39,454 nucleotides of DNA from Defluviitalea phaphyphila. Its GTDB lineage: Bacteria; Bacillota; Clostridia; Lachnospirales; Defluviitaleaceae. Of this stretch, positions 17,962-27,396 are shown one piece after another. The position numbers and the translations under genes were made by a program. The notes under the pieces are model-generated. The model ran no database searches. It saw only the letters and a program-made list of their open reading frames with translations, and was not told the origin of the DNA. The DNA lies in assembly GCF_001466305.1 (NCBI RefSeq), contig NZ_JWID01000015.1, positions 1-39,454 of the forward strand, read 5' to 3'. Positions within the stretch are counted from its first letter, which is position 1, and every line of letters begins with the position of its first letter.

Positions 17962-19554
17962 TTACAAATATGTTTTGAATTTTTTTTCTATATCTTTAAT
18001 TAATTTATATTCTATAGAATCTACTAACGCTATCCAACTAGCTTCTATAATATCAGAAGAAACCCCTACTGTGGTCCAAATATCTTCTCCATCAGTAGTT
18101 TCAATCAACACTCTAACTTTAGCTGCTGTAGCTGTTTTTGTATCTAATACTCTAACTTTATAATCTGTTAAATGAATTTGCTTAAGTCCTGGATAAAACA
18201 CTTCCAAAGCTTTTCTTAATGCTTTATCTAAAGCATTAACTGGGCCATCTCCTTCAGCTGCTGTAATTTCAACTTCTCCATCAACATTAATTTTAATCAT
18301 AGCTGTAGAACTAAATTTACCATTTTCAGAAGGTTGTTCTCCTATAATTTTAAAATGTTCTAGTTCAAAAAATGGCTTATATTTTCCTAATTGTTTTCTA
18401 ACAATAAGTTCAAAACTACTTTCTGCTCCTTCAAATTGATATCCTTTATATTCTAATTCTTTTAATTTGTCTATAATTTCTTTTGCTTCTTTGGAATCTT
18501 TTGTAATATTAGGGTTAATTTTTTGTAGCTTAGATAAAATAGTAGTTCTTCCTGCTACTTCTGACATAAGAAATCTTCTTTCATTACCTACTAATTCAGG
18601 ATTAATATGTTCAAAAGAATTACTAGATTTAGAAACTCCATCTATATGCATACCACCTTTATGGGCAAAAGCACTTTTTCCCACATAAGGCATTCCATCA
18701 CTCAAACTAACATTAGCAATCTCAGCTATTTTTCTTGCTACCTTAGTAAGATTTTTCATTTGTTCTTTAGGTATACATTCAAAATTTTTCTTTAATTGAA
18801 GATTTCCTATTATAGTTGATAAATTGGCATTTCCACATCTTTCCCCAAAACCTATAAAAGTTCCTTGGACATGTGTAGCTCCAGCTTCTACTGCCATAAT
18901 AGCATTAGCTACAGCCATTCCTCCATCATCATGAGTATGAATTCCTATTTTGACATCAAAAGTTTCTACTACTTTTTTAGTAATCTCATATATCTCATTA
19001 GGAAATGCTCCTCCATTAGTTTCGCAAAGAACAAGAGTATCTGCTCCTCCTTCTACTGCTGCAAAAAGAGCTTTCATAGCATATTCTGGATTGGCTTTAT
19101 ATCCATCAAAAAAATGTTCTGCATCAAATATTACTTCTTTCCCTTTATCTTTAAAAAAACTTAAAGTTTCTCTTATCATATTTAAATTTTCTTCTAAAGA
19201 AGTTTTTAAAATATCTGTAACATGGAAATCCCAACTTTTCCCAAATATTACTACAACTTCGGTATCCGCTTTTAATAAAGACTGTACATTATTATCTTCT
19301 TCAACAGAAATATTTCTTCTTCTTGTACTTCCAAAAGCAGCTAACTTTGCATTAACAAGTTTCATTTGTTTTACTCGATTAAAAAATTCCAAATCTTTTG
19401 GATTTGAACCGGGATTACCCGCTTCAATATAGGCAACTCCCAGTTCATCAAGAGTTTTTACTATTTTTAATTTATCTTCTACAGAAAATGAAATACCTTC
19501 GCCTTGTGCTCCATCCCTTAAACTAGAATCAAAAATTGCAATTTTTCTTGCCAT
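17962..19554 (-). CDS. cimA: (R)-citramalate synthase
   Basis: CimA condenses acetyl-CoA and pyruvate to citramalate, the first step of the threonine-independent route to isoleucine. Blocks include DSSLRDGAQGEGISFS (metal/substrate site), VVIFGKSWDFHV, AEHFFDGYKANP, HTHDDGGMAVAN (metal histidines) and KSAFAHKGGMHIDGV. A C-terminal regulatory domain (about 400-530) contains AEGDGPVNALDKALRKAL. The FDGYK and KGGMH blocks are those of the CimA/LeuA3 family rather than of true LeuA. The ATG at 19554 follows GAGGTG, while an upstream ATG at 19569 has no ribosome binding site, giving 530 residues. It lies between ilvC and leuC and would pair with leuCDB to make 2-oxobutanoate. It is probably feedback-inhibited by isoleucine. 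Confidence 0.93.
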   Translation of the reverse strand: MARKIAIFDSSLRDGAQGEGISFSVEDKLKIVKTLDELGVAYIEAGNPGSNPKDLEFFNRVKQMKLVNAKLAAFGSTRRRNISVEEDNNVQSLLKADTEVVVIFGKSWDFHVTDILKTSLEENLNMIRETLSFFKDKGKEVIFDAEHFFDGYKANPEYAMKALFAAVEGGADTLVLCETNGGAFPNEIYEITKKVVETFDVKIGIHTHDDGGMAVANAIMAVEAGATHVQGTFIGFGERCGNANLSTIIGNLQLKKNFECIPKEQMKNLTKVARKIAEIANVSLSDGMPYVGKSAFAHKGGMHIDGVSKSSNSFEHINPELVGNERRFLMSEVAGRTTILSKLQKINPNITKDSKEAKEIIDKLKELEYKGYQFEGAESSFELIVRKQLGKYKPFFELEHFKIIGEQPSENGKFSSTAMIKINVDGEVEITAAEGDGPVNALDKALRKALEVFYPGLKQIHLTDYKVRVLDTKTATAAKVRVLIETTDGEDIWTTVGVSSDIIEASWIALVDSIEYKLIKDIEKKFKTYL

Positions 19555-19578
19555 TTTACACCTCGCCATTGCTATATA

Positions 19579-21092
<1,514 letters not shown>

Positions 21093-21117
21093 ATAATCCT
21101 CCTAACTTTTATATTTA

Positions 21118-22728
21118 TTAAAGGGTACTTTCTTTAGGGTCTACTATACATTCGATTAAAAAAGATTCATCAGATTCAATAGCTTCATTAACTGCATCTT
21201 TTAATTCATCATCTTTAAAAACCCTTTTCCCTTTTATTCCATAAGCTTGTGCTAATTTTATAAAATCAGGATTTTTATTTAAGCTTACCCCATACTCTGC
21301 TTTATAAACTTTATGCTGTATTTCTCTAACCATTCCCAACCCTTCATTATTAAATAACAATATAATCAATTTAATTTCATTTTGTTTTATGGTAGCTAAC
21401 TCAAATAAACTCATTTGAAAGCCTCCGTCTCCCATTACTGCAACTACCTGTCTTTTAGGATTTGCTATGGCTGCTCCTATAGCTGCTGGAAGACTATATC
21501 CCATAGTTCCTAATCCTCCAGAAGTTAAAAATTTTCTATCTTCAATTATTTTAAAATTTAATGCTGCCCACATTTGATTTTGTCCGACATCAGCTACCAT
21601 GATAGCATTATTATCTAAAATTTCAGAAATAAGATTAATAGCATATTTAGGATTAACATTATTCGTAATATTCCTTTTTCTCTTATAATTTTGTCTTAAA
21701 CTATTTAAATATTCCATCCATTCTTCTGTATTTAAAGGAGTAATTAACTCTAAAAATTGTTCTAAAATCTTTTTAACATCTCCAACTACTGGAATAGCTG
21801 TTCCTAAATTTTTACCAATTTCTGCAGGATCAACATCTATATGAATTATATCTGCATTTTTTGCAAATAATTTGCTTCCACCTGTTGCTCTATCTGCAAT
21901 TCTAGCTCCTAAAAACATAACTACATCAGCTTCCGCTATAGCTCTATTGGCAAAATTAAAACCATGAGATCCTATCATTCCTATGTAATATGGTGAATTA
22001 TGATCTATTCCTCCTAGCCCCATAAGAGTAGATACAACAGGAATTTTTGTTTTTTCTACAAATTTTAAAAGTTCTTTTTCTGCTTTAGCACTAACTACCC
22101 CTCCGCCAATACATAAAATGGGTTTCTTACTTTCTTTAAGTCTTTTAATAGCTCTTTTTACTTGGCCTATATGTCCTATATAAGTAGGCTTATATCCTCT
22201 TATATTTATTTCCATATCATAAGAAAATTTTATGTCTTCATTTTGAATGTCTTCTGGAATATCAATTAAAACCGGCCCTGGTCTTCCAGTTTTAGCAATA
22301 TGAAATGCTTCTTTCATAATCTGCGGAATATTCTTTGCATCTTTTACCAAGTAACTATGTTTTATAAAGGATTCAGTAGCTCCTGTAATATCTACTTCTT
22401 GAAAAACATCTCTTCCAATAAGTGTTGATTTTACTTGTCCGGTAATCACTATAAGGGGAATAGAATCCATATAAGCAGTTGCAATACCTGTAATTAAATT
22501 AGTAGCTCCAGGTCCTGATGTAGCAATGCAAACTCCTACTTCCCCAGAAGTTCTAGCATAACCATTAGCACTATGAGCAGCGGCTTGTTCCTGCCTAACT
22601 AATATGTGTTTTATATTAGAATTTCTTAAAGCTTCATATACTGGCATAATAGCTGCTCCTGGATATCCAAAAATTACGTTAACTTCTTCCTTTTCAAGAC
22701 ACTTTACAATGGCCTCTGCTGCTTTCAT
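21118..22728 (-). CDS. ilvB: Acetolactate synthase large subunit (first copy)
   Basis: First enzyme of the operon (536 residues). The catalytic glutamate is E47 in VRQEQAAAHSANGYAR. ThDP binding is marked by GDGGFQMSLFELAT and the NN end of ILLFNN, and FAD binding by the SHGFNFANRAI region. The protein ends ...ECIVDPKESTL and lacks the C-terminal V-x-P-M-V-P-P-G lid present in the second copy (10624-12294). The next codons are stops, with no sign of a frameshift. An ATG at 22770 lies inside the T-box terminator and is rejected. The ATG at 22728 follows AAAGGAGGG. It is followed immediately by ilvN. Confidence 0.93.
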   Translation of the reverse strand: MKAAEAIVKCLEKEEVNVIFGYPGAAIMPVYEALRNSNIKHILVRQEQAAAHSANGYARTSGEVGVCIATSGPGATNLITGIATAYMDSIPLIVITGQVKSTLIGRDVFQEVDITGATESFIKHSYLVKDAKNIPQIMKEAFHIAKTGRPGPVLIDIPEDIQNEDIKFSYDMEINIRGYKPTYIGHIGQVKRAIKRLKESKKPILCIGGGVVSAKAEKELLKFVEKTKIPVVSTLMGLGGIDHNSPYYIGMIGSHGFNFANRAIAEADVVMFLGARIADRATGGSKLFAKNADIIHIDVDPAEIGKNLGTAIPVVGDVKKILEQFLELITPLNTEEWMEYLNSLRQNYKRKRNITNNVNPKYAINLISEILDNNAIMVADVGQNQMWAALNFKIIEDRKFLTSGGLGTMGYSLPAAIGAAIANPKRQVVAVMGDGGFQMSLFELATIKQNEIKLIILLFNNEGLGMVREIQHKVYKAEYGVSLNKNPDFIKLAQAYGIKGKRVFKDDELKDAVNEAIESDESFLIECIVDPKESTL

Positions 22729-22764
22729 CTTCTTCCCTCCTTTTATATAAGGTATATAAAAAAA

Positions 22765-23057
22765 CCTCATCCCTGCTAATGCAGGGACGAGGATATTCTC
22801 CGCGCGTTACCACCCTTCTTAACTTTATTTTGCAATAAAGTTCACTTACTAGGTTCTAACAAACCTTTGCCTGTAACGGGGCTTACCGTTTATCTTCTAC
22901 CTACATACTTATATGCATAAGTATGCGTTCAAAGAAACTGCTCTGGAGAGATTCATATTTTGCTATAGGATCGGTTTGCACCAACCACCGATTCTCTGAA
23001 ACCTATATTATGCAAAATATCGGGCTCCTTCATTGCATTTATCTGAAAATTAAATTT
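22765..23057 (-). promoter_or_regulatory. T-box leader of the ilv-leu operon
   Basis: The leader carries a canonical T-box antiterminator core, AGGGTGGTAACGCG (22803-22816 on the minus strand). The terminator follows: CCTCGTCCCTGC / GCAGGGATGAGG (22765-22792) and seven T's. The CGTCCCT half can pair with AGGG...ACG of the core, giving the mutually exclusive antiterminator. Stem I carries the AGAGA and G-G-T-T-G-G-T-G conserved elements (near 22964-22998). The specifier strand reads TGAATCTCTCC, so ATC (Ile, 22950-22952) and CTC (Leu, 22948-22950) overlap. Uncharged branched-chain tRNA would permit read-through into ilvB. Confidence 0.92.
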
Positions 23058-23063
23058 GTAAGT

Positions 23064-23092
23064 ATTTTAGCAGGATTCTGAAATAATGTCAA
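23064..23092 (-). promoter_or_regulatory. Promoter of the ilv-leu operon
   Basis: TTGACA (23087-23092) and TAAAAT (23064-23069) on the minus strand are exactly 17 bp apart. The predicted start near 23057 fits the beginning of the T-box leader. The promoter begins only 24 bp beyond the regulator gene. Confidence 0.82.
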
Positions 23093-23115
23093 TAACTTTT
23101 TTAATTTATTTTTAT

Positions 23116-23802
23116 TCATCTTTCTAATTCATCTTCTAATTTTTTCAAATCTTTTATAATAATAGTTTTTCCATCTACATCTATATAATTTTTCTTTTTT
23201 AACTGACTCATTATTCTACTCGAAGTTTCCCTTGTTGTTCCTACAATATTCGCTATATCTTGCCTTGTCATTCCTAATTCTAATTCTATACCTTTAGATG
23301 TATTTTTCCCATATTGCTTTGCCAGTTTTATTAGCACTTTGATTGTCCTTATATATGAATCATGTAGAGCCATTTCTTTTACATTTGCTTGGGAATGATA
23401 TAGTCTTCTACTTAATTCCTTTATAATTTGAAGAGATAACTCCCTATTTTCTAATACCATTTTTTCTATATCCTTATTATAAATCATACCAACAATAGCA
23501 TCTTCTATAACTTCTGCGGTAGCAGGATATTCCATATCATTAAACATGGTTACTTCTGCTATAATATCCCCTTTTCCAAATATATTTAAAATAATCTCTC
23601 TTCCATCAAAAGATGTTTTATACATTTTGATTTTCCCTGATTGAATATAATAAAAAGCTTTCCCTTTTTCTCCTTCTAAAAAAATTTTTTCTCCTTTTTT
23701 ATATTCTTTTTTTATTTCTAAATTACTAATTTTTATAAGTTGATCCTCTGATAATCTTGAGAAAATAGGTATATGCCTTAATGCTTCTATATGATTTTTC
23801 AT
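23116..23802 (-). CDS. Crp/Fnr-family regulator, predicted activator of hcp (HcpR-like)
   Basis: A 228-residue Crp/Fnr protein. The cyclic-nucleotide-type beta-barrel spans about 10-120, a long dimer helix about 120-150, and a Crp-type HTH about 165-220. The recognition helix T-R-E-T-x-S-R keeps the R-E-T-x-x-R pattern of E. coli CRP, which reads GTGA. Palindromes GTGA-N6-TCA(C/T) indeed sit in front of this gene and of hcp. The protein has no cysteine at all, so it cannot hold an FNR-type Fe-S cluster. Known HcpR/DNR proteins sense nitric oxide through heme, which is possible here but inferred. The ATG at 23802 follows GAGGAG. A site in its own promoter region suggests autoregulation. Confidence 0.85.
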   Translation of the reverse strand: MKNHIEALRHIPIFSRLSEDQLIKISNLEIKKEYKKGEKIFLEGEKGKAFYYIQSGKIKMYKTSFDGREIILNIFGKGDIIAEVTMFNDMEYPATAEVIEDAIVGMIYNKDIEKMVLENRELSLQIIKELSRRLYHSQANVKEMALHDSYIRTIKVLIKLAKQYGKNTSKGIELELGMTRQDIANIVGTTRETSSRIMSQLKKKNYIDVDGKTIIIKDLKKLEDELER

Positions 23803-23836
23803 TTTATCTCCTCTTTTCATTAAAATATATTAATAT

Positions 23837-23850
23837 GTGATATATATCAT
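23837..23850. promoter_or_regulatory. Crp-like operator, shared by the regulator and the divergent operon
   Basis: GTGATATATATCAT is a near-perfect palindrome (GTGA-N6-TCAT) centred at 23843.5. It is 41.5 bp upstream of the start point (23885) predicted from the plus-strand TATAAT at 23873-23878. That is the standard class II activator position. The same motif lies before hcp (34601-34614). Confidence 0.78.
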
Positions 23851-23872
23851 AGTAGAGTATTCCTATATATTT

Positions 23873-23878
23873 TATAAT
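23873..23878 (+). promoter_or_regulatory. -10 box of the 219-residue protein/DUF1858 operon
   Basis: A consensus TATAAT lies 31 bp before the gene start, with no good -35 box upstream. This is typical of a promoter that depends on an activator bound at -41.5. Confidence 0.7.
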
Positions 23879-23909
23879 GATTGTATCATTAAATGCAAGG
23901 AGGATTTTT

Positions 23910-24569
23910 ATGAGTGCTTTTTTAGGACCTATACATTATTGGTTATATAATAAAATTATTTTATTTGAAGAATTAGAAGATACTTTAGTAAATATTTATT
24001 CAGAAAAATATGGAGATTCTATAAAAGATATTTTTAGACAACATTGTGATAAATATGACTATCCTCTTCCCAAAAATGAACCTTTAGAAAATTTAATTGA
24101 TCAAAGTAATATACACGGTTGGCTTCAAAACAAAATAAGTATTGCCGAAACCCGTCAAGCCTCTTTTTTAAACGAAATATTTAATACTTATAAAGAGGAA
24201 GCTATAAACATAGCTTTGGAAGCACATAAGAATCAAGGAAGTGAAGTAGGCAAAAAAAGTAGAAAAATTGAAAAAGCTTCTTCTGCCCCTGAATTATTTA
24301 AAGCCTTAAATAATTATATTTTAGATGGAATGCCTTGTGACCGAGTAAATAGCATAATTATATCTGAAAACGATATATTAGAATGGGAAACTGTATCTTG
24401 CCTTCATATAGATTATTGGAATTCTGTAGGTGCAGATCCTAATATATTTTATAACTTAAGGAAAACATGGATAGAAGCTTTTATTAAAAATGCTAATCCA
24501 GAATATAAATATGAATTTAAAAACACTTCTAATTCATTATTTAATAAAATTATAAAAGGAGAAAATTAA
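23910..24569 (+). CDS. Uncharacterised 219-residue protein of the predicted Hcp regulon
   Basis: I do not recognise a family for this soluble, mostly helical protein. There is no signal peptide or membrane segment. It opens MSAFLGPIHYWLYNKI and holds three cysteines (C46, C143, C164) and histidines at 9, 45, 69, 106 and 166. Pairs H45-C46 and C164-H166 could bind metal or heme. Tryptophans lie near three of these residues (IHYW, IHGW, HIDYW). An earlier ATG at 23877 overlaps the TATAAT box and is rejected; the ATG at 23910 follows AAGGAGG. It is followed after one base by a DUF1858 gene and is divergent from the Crp-like regulator, whose site lies at -41.5. Context suggests a role in nitric oxide/hydroxylamine or other redox stress. 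Confidence 0.85.
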   Translation: MSAFLGPIHYWLYNKIILFEELEDTLVNIYSEKYGDSIKDIFRQHCDKYDYPLPKNEPLENLIDQSNIHGWLQNKISIAETRQASFLNEIFNTYKEEAINIALEAHKNQGSEVGKKSRKIEKASSAPELFKALNNYILDGMPCDRVNSIIISENDILEWETVSCLHIDYWNSVGADPNIFYNLRKTWIEAFIKNANPEYKYEFKNTSNSLFNKIIKGEN

Positions 24570-24570
24570 T

Positions 24571-24756
24571 ATGCAAATTACAAAGGATATGATTATAGCA
24601 GATATATTAAAAATTAATCCTAATGCAGCTAGAATATTAATGGAAAGTGGTATGGGATGTTTAGGTTGCCCATCTTCACAAGGCGAATCCTTAGAAGATG
24701 CTGCTGCTGTTCATGGAATAGATGTTAATAGTTTATTAGAAAAATTAAATGCTTAA
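24571..24756 (+). CDS. DUF1858 domain protein
   Basis: A 61-residue protein consisting only of the DUF1858 domain. ITKDMIIADILKINPNAARI is followed by the diagnostic MGCLGCPSSQGESLEDAA with C-L-G-C. Related domains are found in hybrid-cluster-associated proteins and at the N-terminus of ScdA/RIC-type Fe-S repair proteins. A role in Fe-S or NO chemistry is plausible but not shown. The start is one base after the upstream stop, behind AAAGGAG, so both genes form one operon. A terminator follows. Confidence 0.9.
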   Translation: MQITKDMIIADILKINPNAARILMESGMGCLGCPSSQGESLEDAAAVHGIDVNSLLEKLNA

Positions 24757-24785
24757 TAATTAAATTATTAATATTTCTTGTATAT

Positions 24786-24813
24786 AAAAATTCCCCTACT
24801 AGGGGGAATTTTT
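24786..24813. terminator. Bidirectional terminator between DUF1858 and gapN
   Basis: AAAAATTCCCC / GGGGAATTTTT with a short loop, T-rich on both strands. It serves the plus-strand DUF1858 operon and touches the stop of the convergent gapN gene. Confidence 0.85.
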
Positions 24814-26278
24814 ATTGTAAATCTTTATCTAAGTTAATAACTATTGCTTTTGACCTTGTCATTGCTTCAATACTATATCTAATTCCTTGAGTTCCAAGTC
24901 CTGAAGCCTTAACTCCAAGGAATGGAAAATGATCCGGTCCTCTTTCTGTTTTATTATTAATCTGAACTGTACCAACTTCTAATTTTTGAGCTATAGCAAA
25001 GGCTTTATCAATATTTTTAGTAAATACTGCTCCTTGCAAACCATATTCTGATTTATTTGAGATTTCAATAGCTTCTTCAATATTTTTTACCCTAATTATA
25101 GGTAGGACAGGTCCGAAAGGTTCTTCCCAAGCAATTCTCATATCTTCGGTAACATTATCAAATACTGTTGGCCAAATATAATTTTTTTCTCTTTTATTTC
25201 CTATCAGAAGTTTAGCTCCTTTTTCTATAGCATCATCTATTAGCTCTTGTACAAAATCTGCTGCTTTATTACTTATTAATGGAGTTATTTGTGCATCATC
25301 TTCTGGTTTCCCCACTGATAATTTTTCTACTTGTTCTACAATTTTATTTGCTAATTCATCTGCTATCTCTTCCATTACTAATACTCTTTTTACTGCAGTA
25401 CATCTTTGTCCTGAATAATTAAAAGCCCCTTTAACAATATTTTGCGCCGTTTCATCTAAATCACAATCTTCTAATACAATAGCTGCGTCTTTTCCTCCTA
25501 ATTCTAATAAAAGAGGAATCATTCCTGCCTTATTAGAAATACGATGACCTATCTCTGTACTTCCTGTAAAATTAATCATATCTATTTCTGGATGAGTAAT
25601 AAGATAATCCCCTATCTCTGAACCTTTACCTGTAATAATATTTAATACTCCTGCTGGAATTCCTGCCTCGCAAAAAATTTGTCCTAAATACATAGCACTA
25701 ATAGACCCTTGAGTAGGAGGTTTAAATACAACACTATTTCCTGCAACTAATGCTGGAGCAATCTTTGAAGCTGATAAATTAACTGGATAATTAAAAGGTG
25801 AAATACATAATATAACTCCTAAAGGAACTCTATCTACTAAAGATATTTTTGTTTTATCAAATCCTGGGAAGGAATCACCATATATAGTTTCTCCAGTCAT
25901 TCTTTTAGCTGTCTCTGCAGTAAAATGTATGAAATCAATAGTTCTTTTTACTTCAGAAATAGCTGAACTTTTTGATTTTGCAATTTCTTTCATCAAAATA
26001 TCAGCAATTTCTTCTTCATATTTTTCCATAATTCTTGCTGCCTTATGAATAATATTCGCTCTCTCACTAATTGGAGTTTGAGCCCACGCTTTTTGAGCTT
26101 TTTTAGCACTATCTATAGCAAAATCAACATCTTTTTTACTCTGAGCTTGGATTTCTCCTACTAAAGAATCATCTACTGGAGAATATATTTTTATTCTTTC
26201 ACCACTTTTTGATTCTAACCATTGTCCATTTACTAAATTTTTATATGTATTACCTTCTCGAAATACACATGAAAACAT
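24812..26278 (-). CDS. gapN: NADP-dependent non-phosphorylating glyceraldehyde-3-phosphate dehydrogenase
   Basis: An aldehyde dehydrogenase of 488 residues. It oxidises glyceraldehyde-3-phosphate directly to 3-phosphoglycerate, giving NADPH without ATP. Blocks matching the GapN subfamily rather than general ALDHs are ISPFNYPVNLSASKIAPAL, FKPPTQGSISA, FTGSTEIGHRI, LELGGKDAAIVLED (catalytic Glu), FNYSGQRCTAVKRVLV (catalytic Cys), WEEPFGPVLPIIRV and NNKTERGPDHFPFLG. The ATG follows GAGGTG. It is a single gene, with its own promoter presumably in the AT-rich gap towards zupT. Confidence 0.92.
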   Translation of the reverse strand: MFSCVFREGNTYKNLVNGQWLESKSGERIKIYSPVDDSLVGEIQAQSKKDVDFAIDSAKKAQKAWAQTPISERANIIHKAARIMEKYEEEIADILMKEIAKSKSSAISEVKRTIDFIHFTAETAKRMTGETIYGDSFPGFDKTKISLVDRVPLGVILCISPFNYPVNLSASKIAPALVAGNSVVFKPPTQGSISAMYLGQIFCEAGIPAGVLNIITGKGSEIGDYLITHPEIDMINFTGSTEIGHRISNKAGMIPLLLELGGKDAAIVLEDCDLDETAQNIVKGAFNYSGQRCTAVKRVLVMEEIADELANKIVEQVEKLSVGKPEDDAQITPLISNKAADFVQELIDDAIEKGAKLLIGNKREKNYIWPTVFDNVTEDMRIAWEEPFGPVLPIIRVKNIEEAIEISNKSEYGLQGAVFTKNIDKAFAIAQKLEVGTVQINNKTERGPDHFPFLGVKASGLGTQGIRYSIEAMTRSKAIVINLDKDLQ

Positions 26279-26534
26279 ATTATCACCTCTTCTTATTGTA
26301 AAATCACCAATATTATTTTATAATAATTATTATATAATAGTTATTATATTTATTCTACTATTTTATTAAAATAAATTATTTTATGTGAAAATTATAGATA
26401 TAATAATATTTTTATATTAAAATATTATTCAACTTTAATTATCTCCTTATATTTATTTTTTATAATAAAACTTGTAAATTATCATTTATTTAATTAATAT
26501 TATAATAAACAACTAAGATTGGATGTGACCAATT
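26279..26534. other. AT-rich divergent intergenic region, gapN/zupT
   Basis: No gene is visible. The stretch holds short AT palindromes: ATAATAATTATTAT (26320-26333) and the 11-bp inverted repeat AATAATATTTT / AAAATATTATT (26402-26429). It must carry promoters for both flanking genes, but the base composition makes any single -10/-35 call unreliable. Confidence 0.5.
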
Positions 26535-27344
26535 ATGGAATTAAAAAATTTTTTAATGGCTTTTAGTTTAACCTTATTTGCAGGATTATCAACTGGGATT
26601 GGAAGTATTCTAGCTTTCTTTACTAAGAGAACAAATACTAAATTTCTATCTGTTAGTTTAGGATTTTCAGCAGGGGTTATGATTTATGTATCTTTTGTAG
26701 AAATATTTATGGAAGCAAAAAACTCTCTAACCTTAGCTTTAGGAAATATTAAAGGTTCTTGGCTTACGGTAATAGGATTTTTTGGAGGAATACTTTTAAT
26801 TGCAATTATTGATAATTTTATTCCCTCTGAACAAAATCCCCATGAACTTTGTAAAGTAGAGGATATGACTAATCAAAATTGTTCTAAAAATAATAAATTA
26901 TTTCGTATGGGATTACTTACTGCTATTTCTATAACTATACATAATTTTCCTGAAGGATTAGCTACATTTACTGCTGCTTTAAAAGACCCTTCCCTAGGAA
27001 TTCCTATAGCAGTAGCTATTGCAATTCACAATATCCCTGAAGGAATAGCTGTTTCTGTTCCCATTTATTATGCTACAGGAAATAGAAAAAAGGCATTTTA
27101 CTATTCATTTTTATCAGGCCTTTCAGAACCTCTAGGGGCATTAGTAGGTTATCTTCTTTTGTCATCAATATTTAATGATATTACCTTTGGAATTTTATTT
27201 GCTTCTGTAGCAGGAATAATGGTCTTTATATCCTTAGATGAACTTTTACCTGCTGCTGAAAAATACGGAGAACATCATTTATCCATATACGGGGTAGTTT
27301 GTGGAATGATAGTTATGGCTGTAAGTCTTTTATTATTTCTATAA
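26535..27344 (+). CDS. zupT: ZIP-family metal (zinc) transporter, ZupT-type
   Basis: A 269-residue membrane protein with about eight helices that imports zinc and possibly iron or manganese. The two metal-pathway motifs HNFPEG (in [13 protein letters not shown]) and HNIPEG (in [13 protein letters not shown]) are intact. A cytoplasmic loop with [13 protein letters not shown] precedes them. Length and motif spacing match bacterial ZupT. The ribosome binding site is weak (GGATGTGA). A strong terminator follows the stop. Confidence 0.92.
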   Translation: MELKNFLMAFSLTLFAGLSTGIGSILAFFTKRTNTKFLSVSLGFSAGVMIYVSFVEIFMEAKNSLTLALGNIKGSWLTVIGFFGGILLIAIIDNFIPSEQNPHELCKVEDMTNQNCSKNNKLFRMGLLTAISITIHNFPEGLATFTAALKDPSLGIPIAVAIAIHNIPEGIAVSVPIYYATGNRKKAFYYSFLSGLSEPLGALVGYLLLSSIFNDITFGILFASVAGIMVFISLDELLPAAEKYGEHHLSIYGVVCGMIVMAVSLLLFL

Positions 27345-27396
27345 AAATAGCTATTCACGAATAACTTTTTAGTTAAATGTGAATAGCTATTTTTTT
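27343..27396. terminator. Bidirectional terminator between zupT and the sugar-enzyme operon
   Basis: The 16-bp arms AAAAATAGCTATTCAC (27343-27358) and GTGAATAGCTATTTTT (27379-27394) enclose a 20-nt loop. Runs of T's flank it on both strands, so it can end zupT and the convergent operon. Confidence 0.82.

Noticed and set aside
18950-19432. Open frame of 160 codons on the plus strand inside cimA
   Set aside because: Antisense shadow of a conserved gene in AT-rich DNA; no domain and no ribosome binding site.
22729-22770. Upstream ATG extending the first ilvB by 14 residues
   Set aside because: It lies in the T-box terminator stem, lacks a ribosome binding site, and the acetolactate synthase family begins at the ATG at 22728 behind AAAGGAGGG.
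23877-23909. Upstream ATG extending the 219-residue protein
   Set aside because: It overlaps the TATAAT box and precedes the predicted transcription start at 23885; the ATG at 23910 has AAGGAGG.
26320-26429. Fur/Zur-type metal operator upstream of zupT
   Set aside because: The palindromes are pure A/T and do not match known Fur or Zur boxes; chance repeats are expected at this composition.
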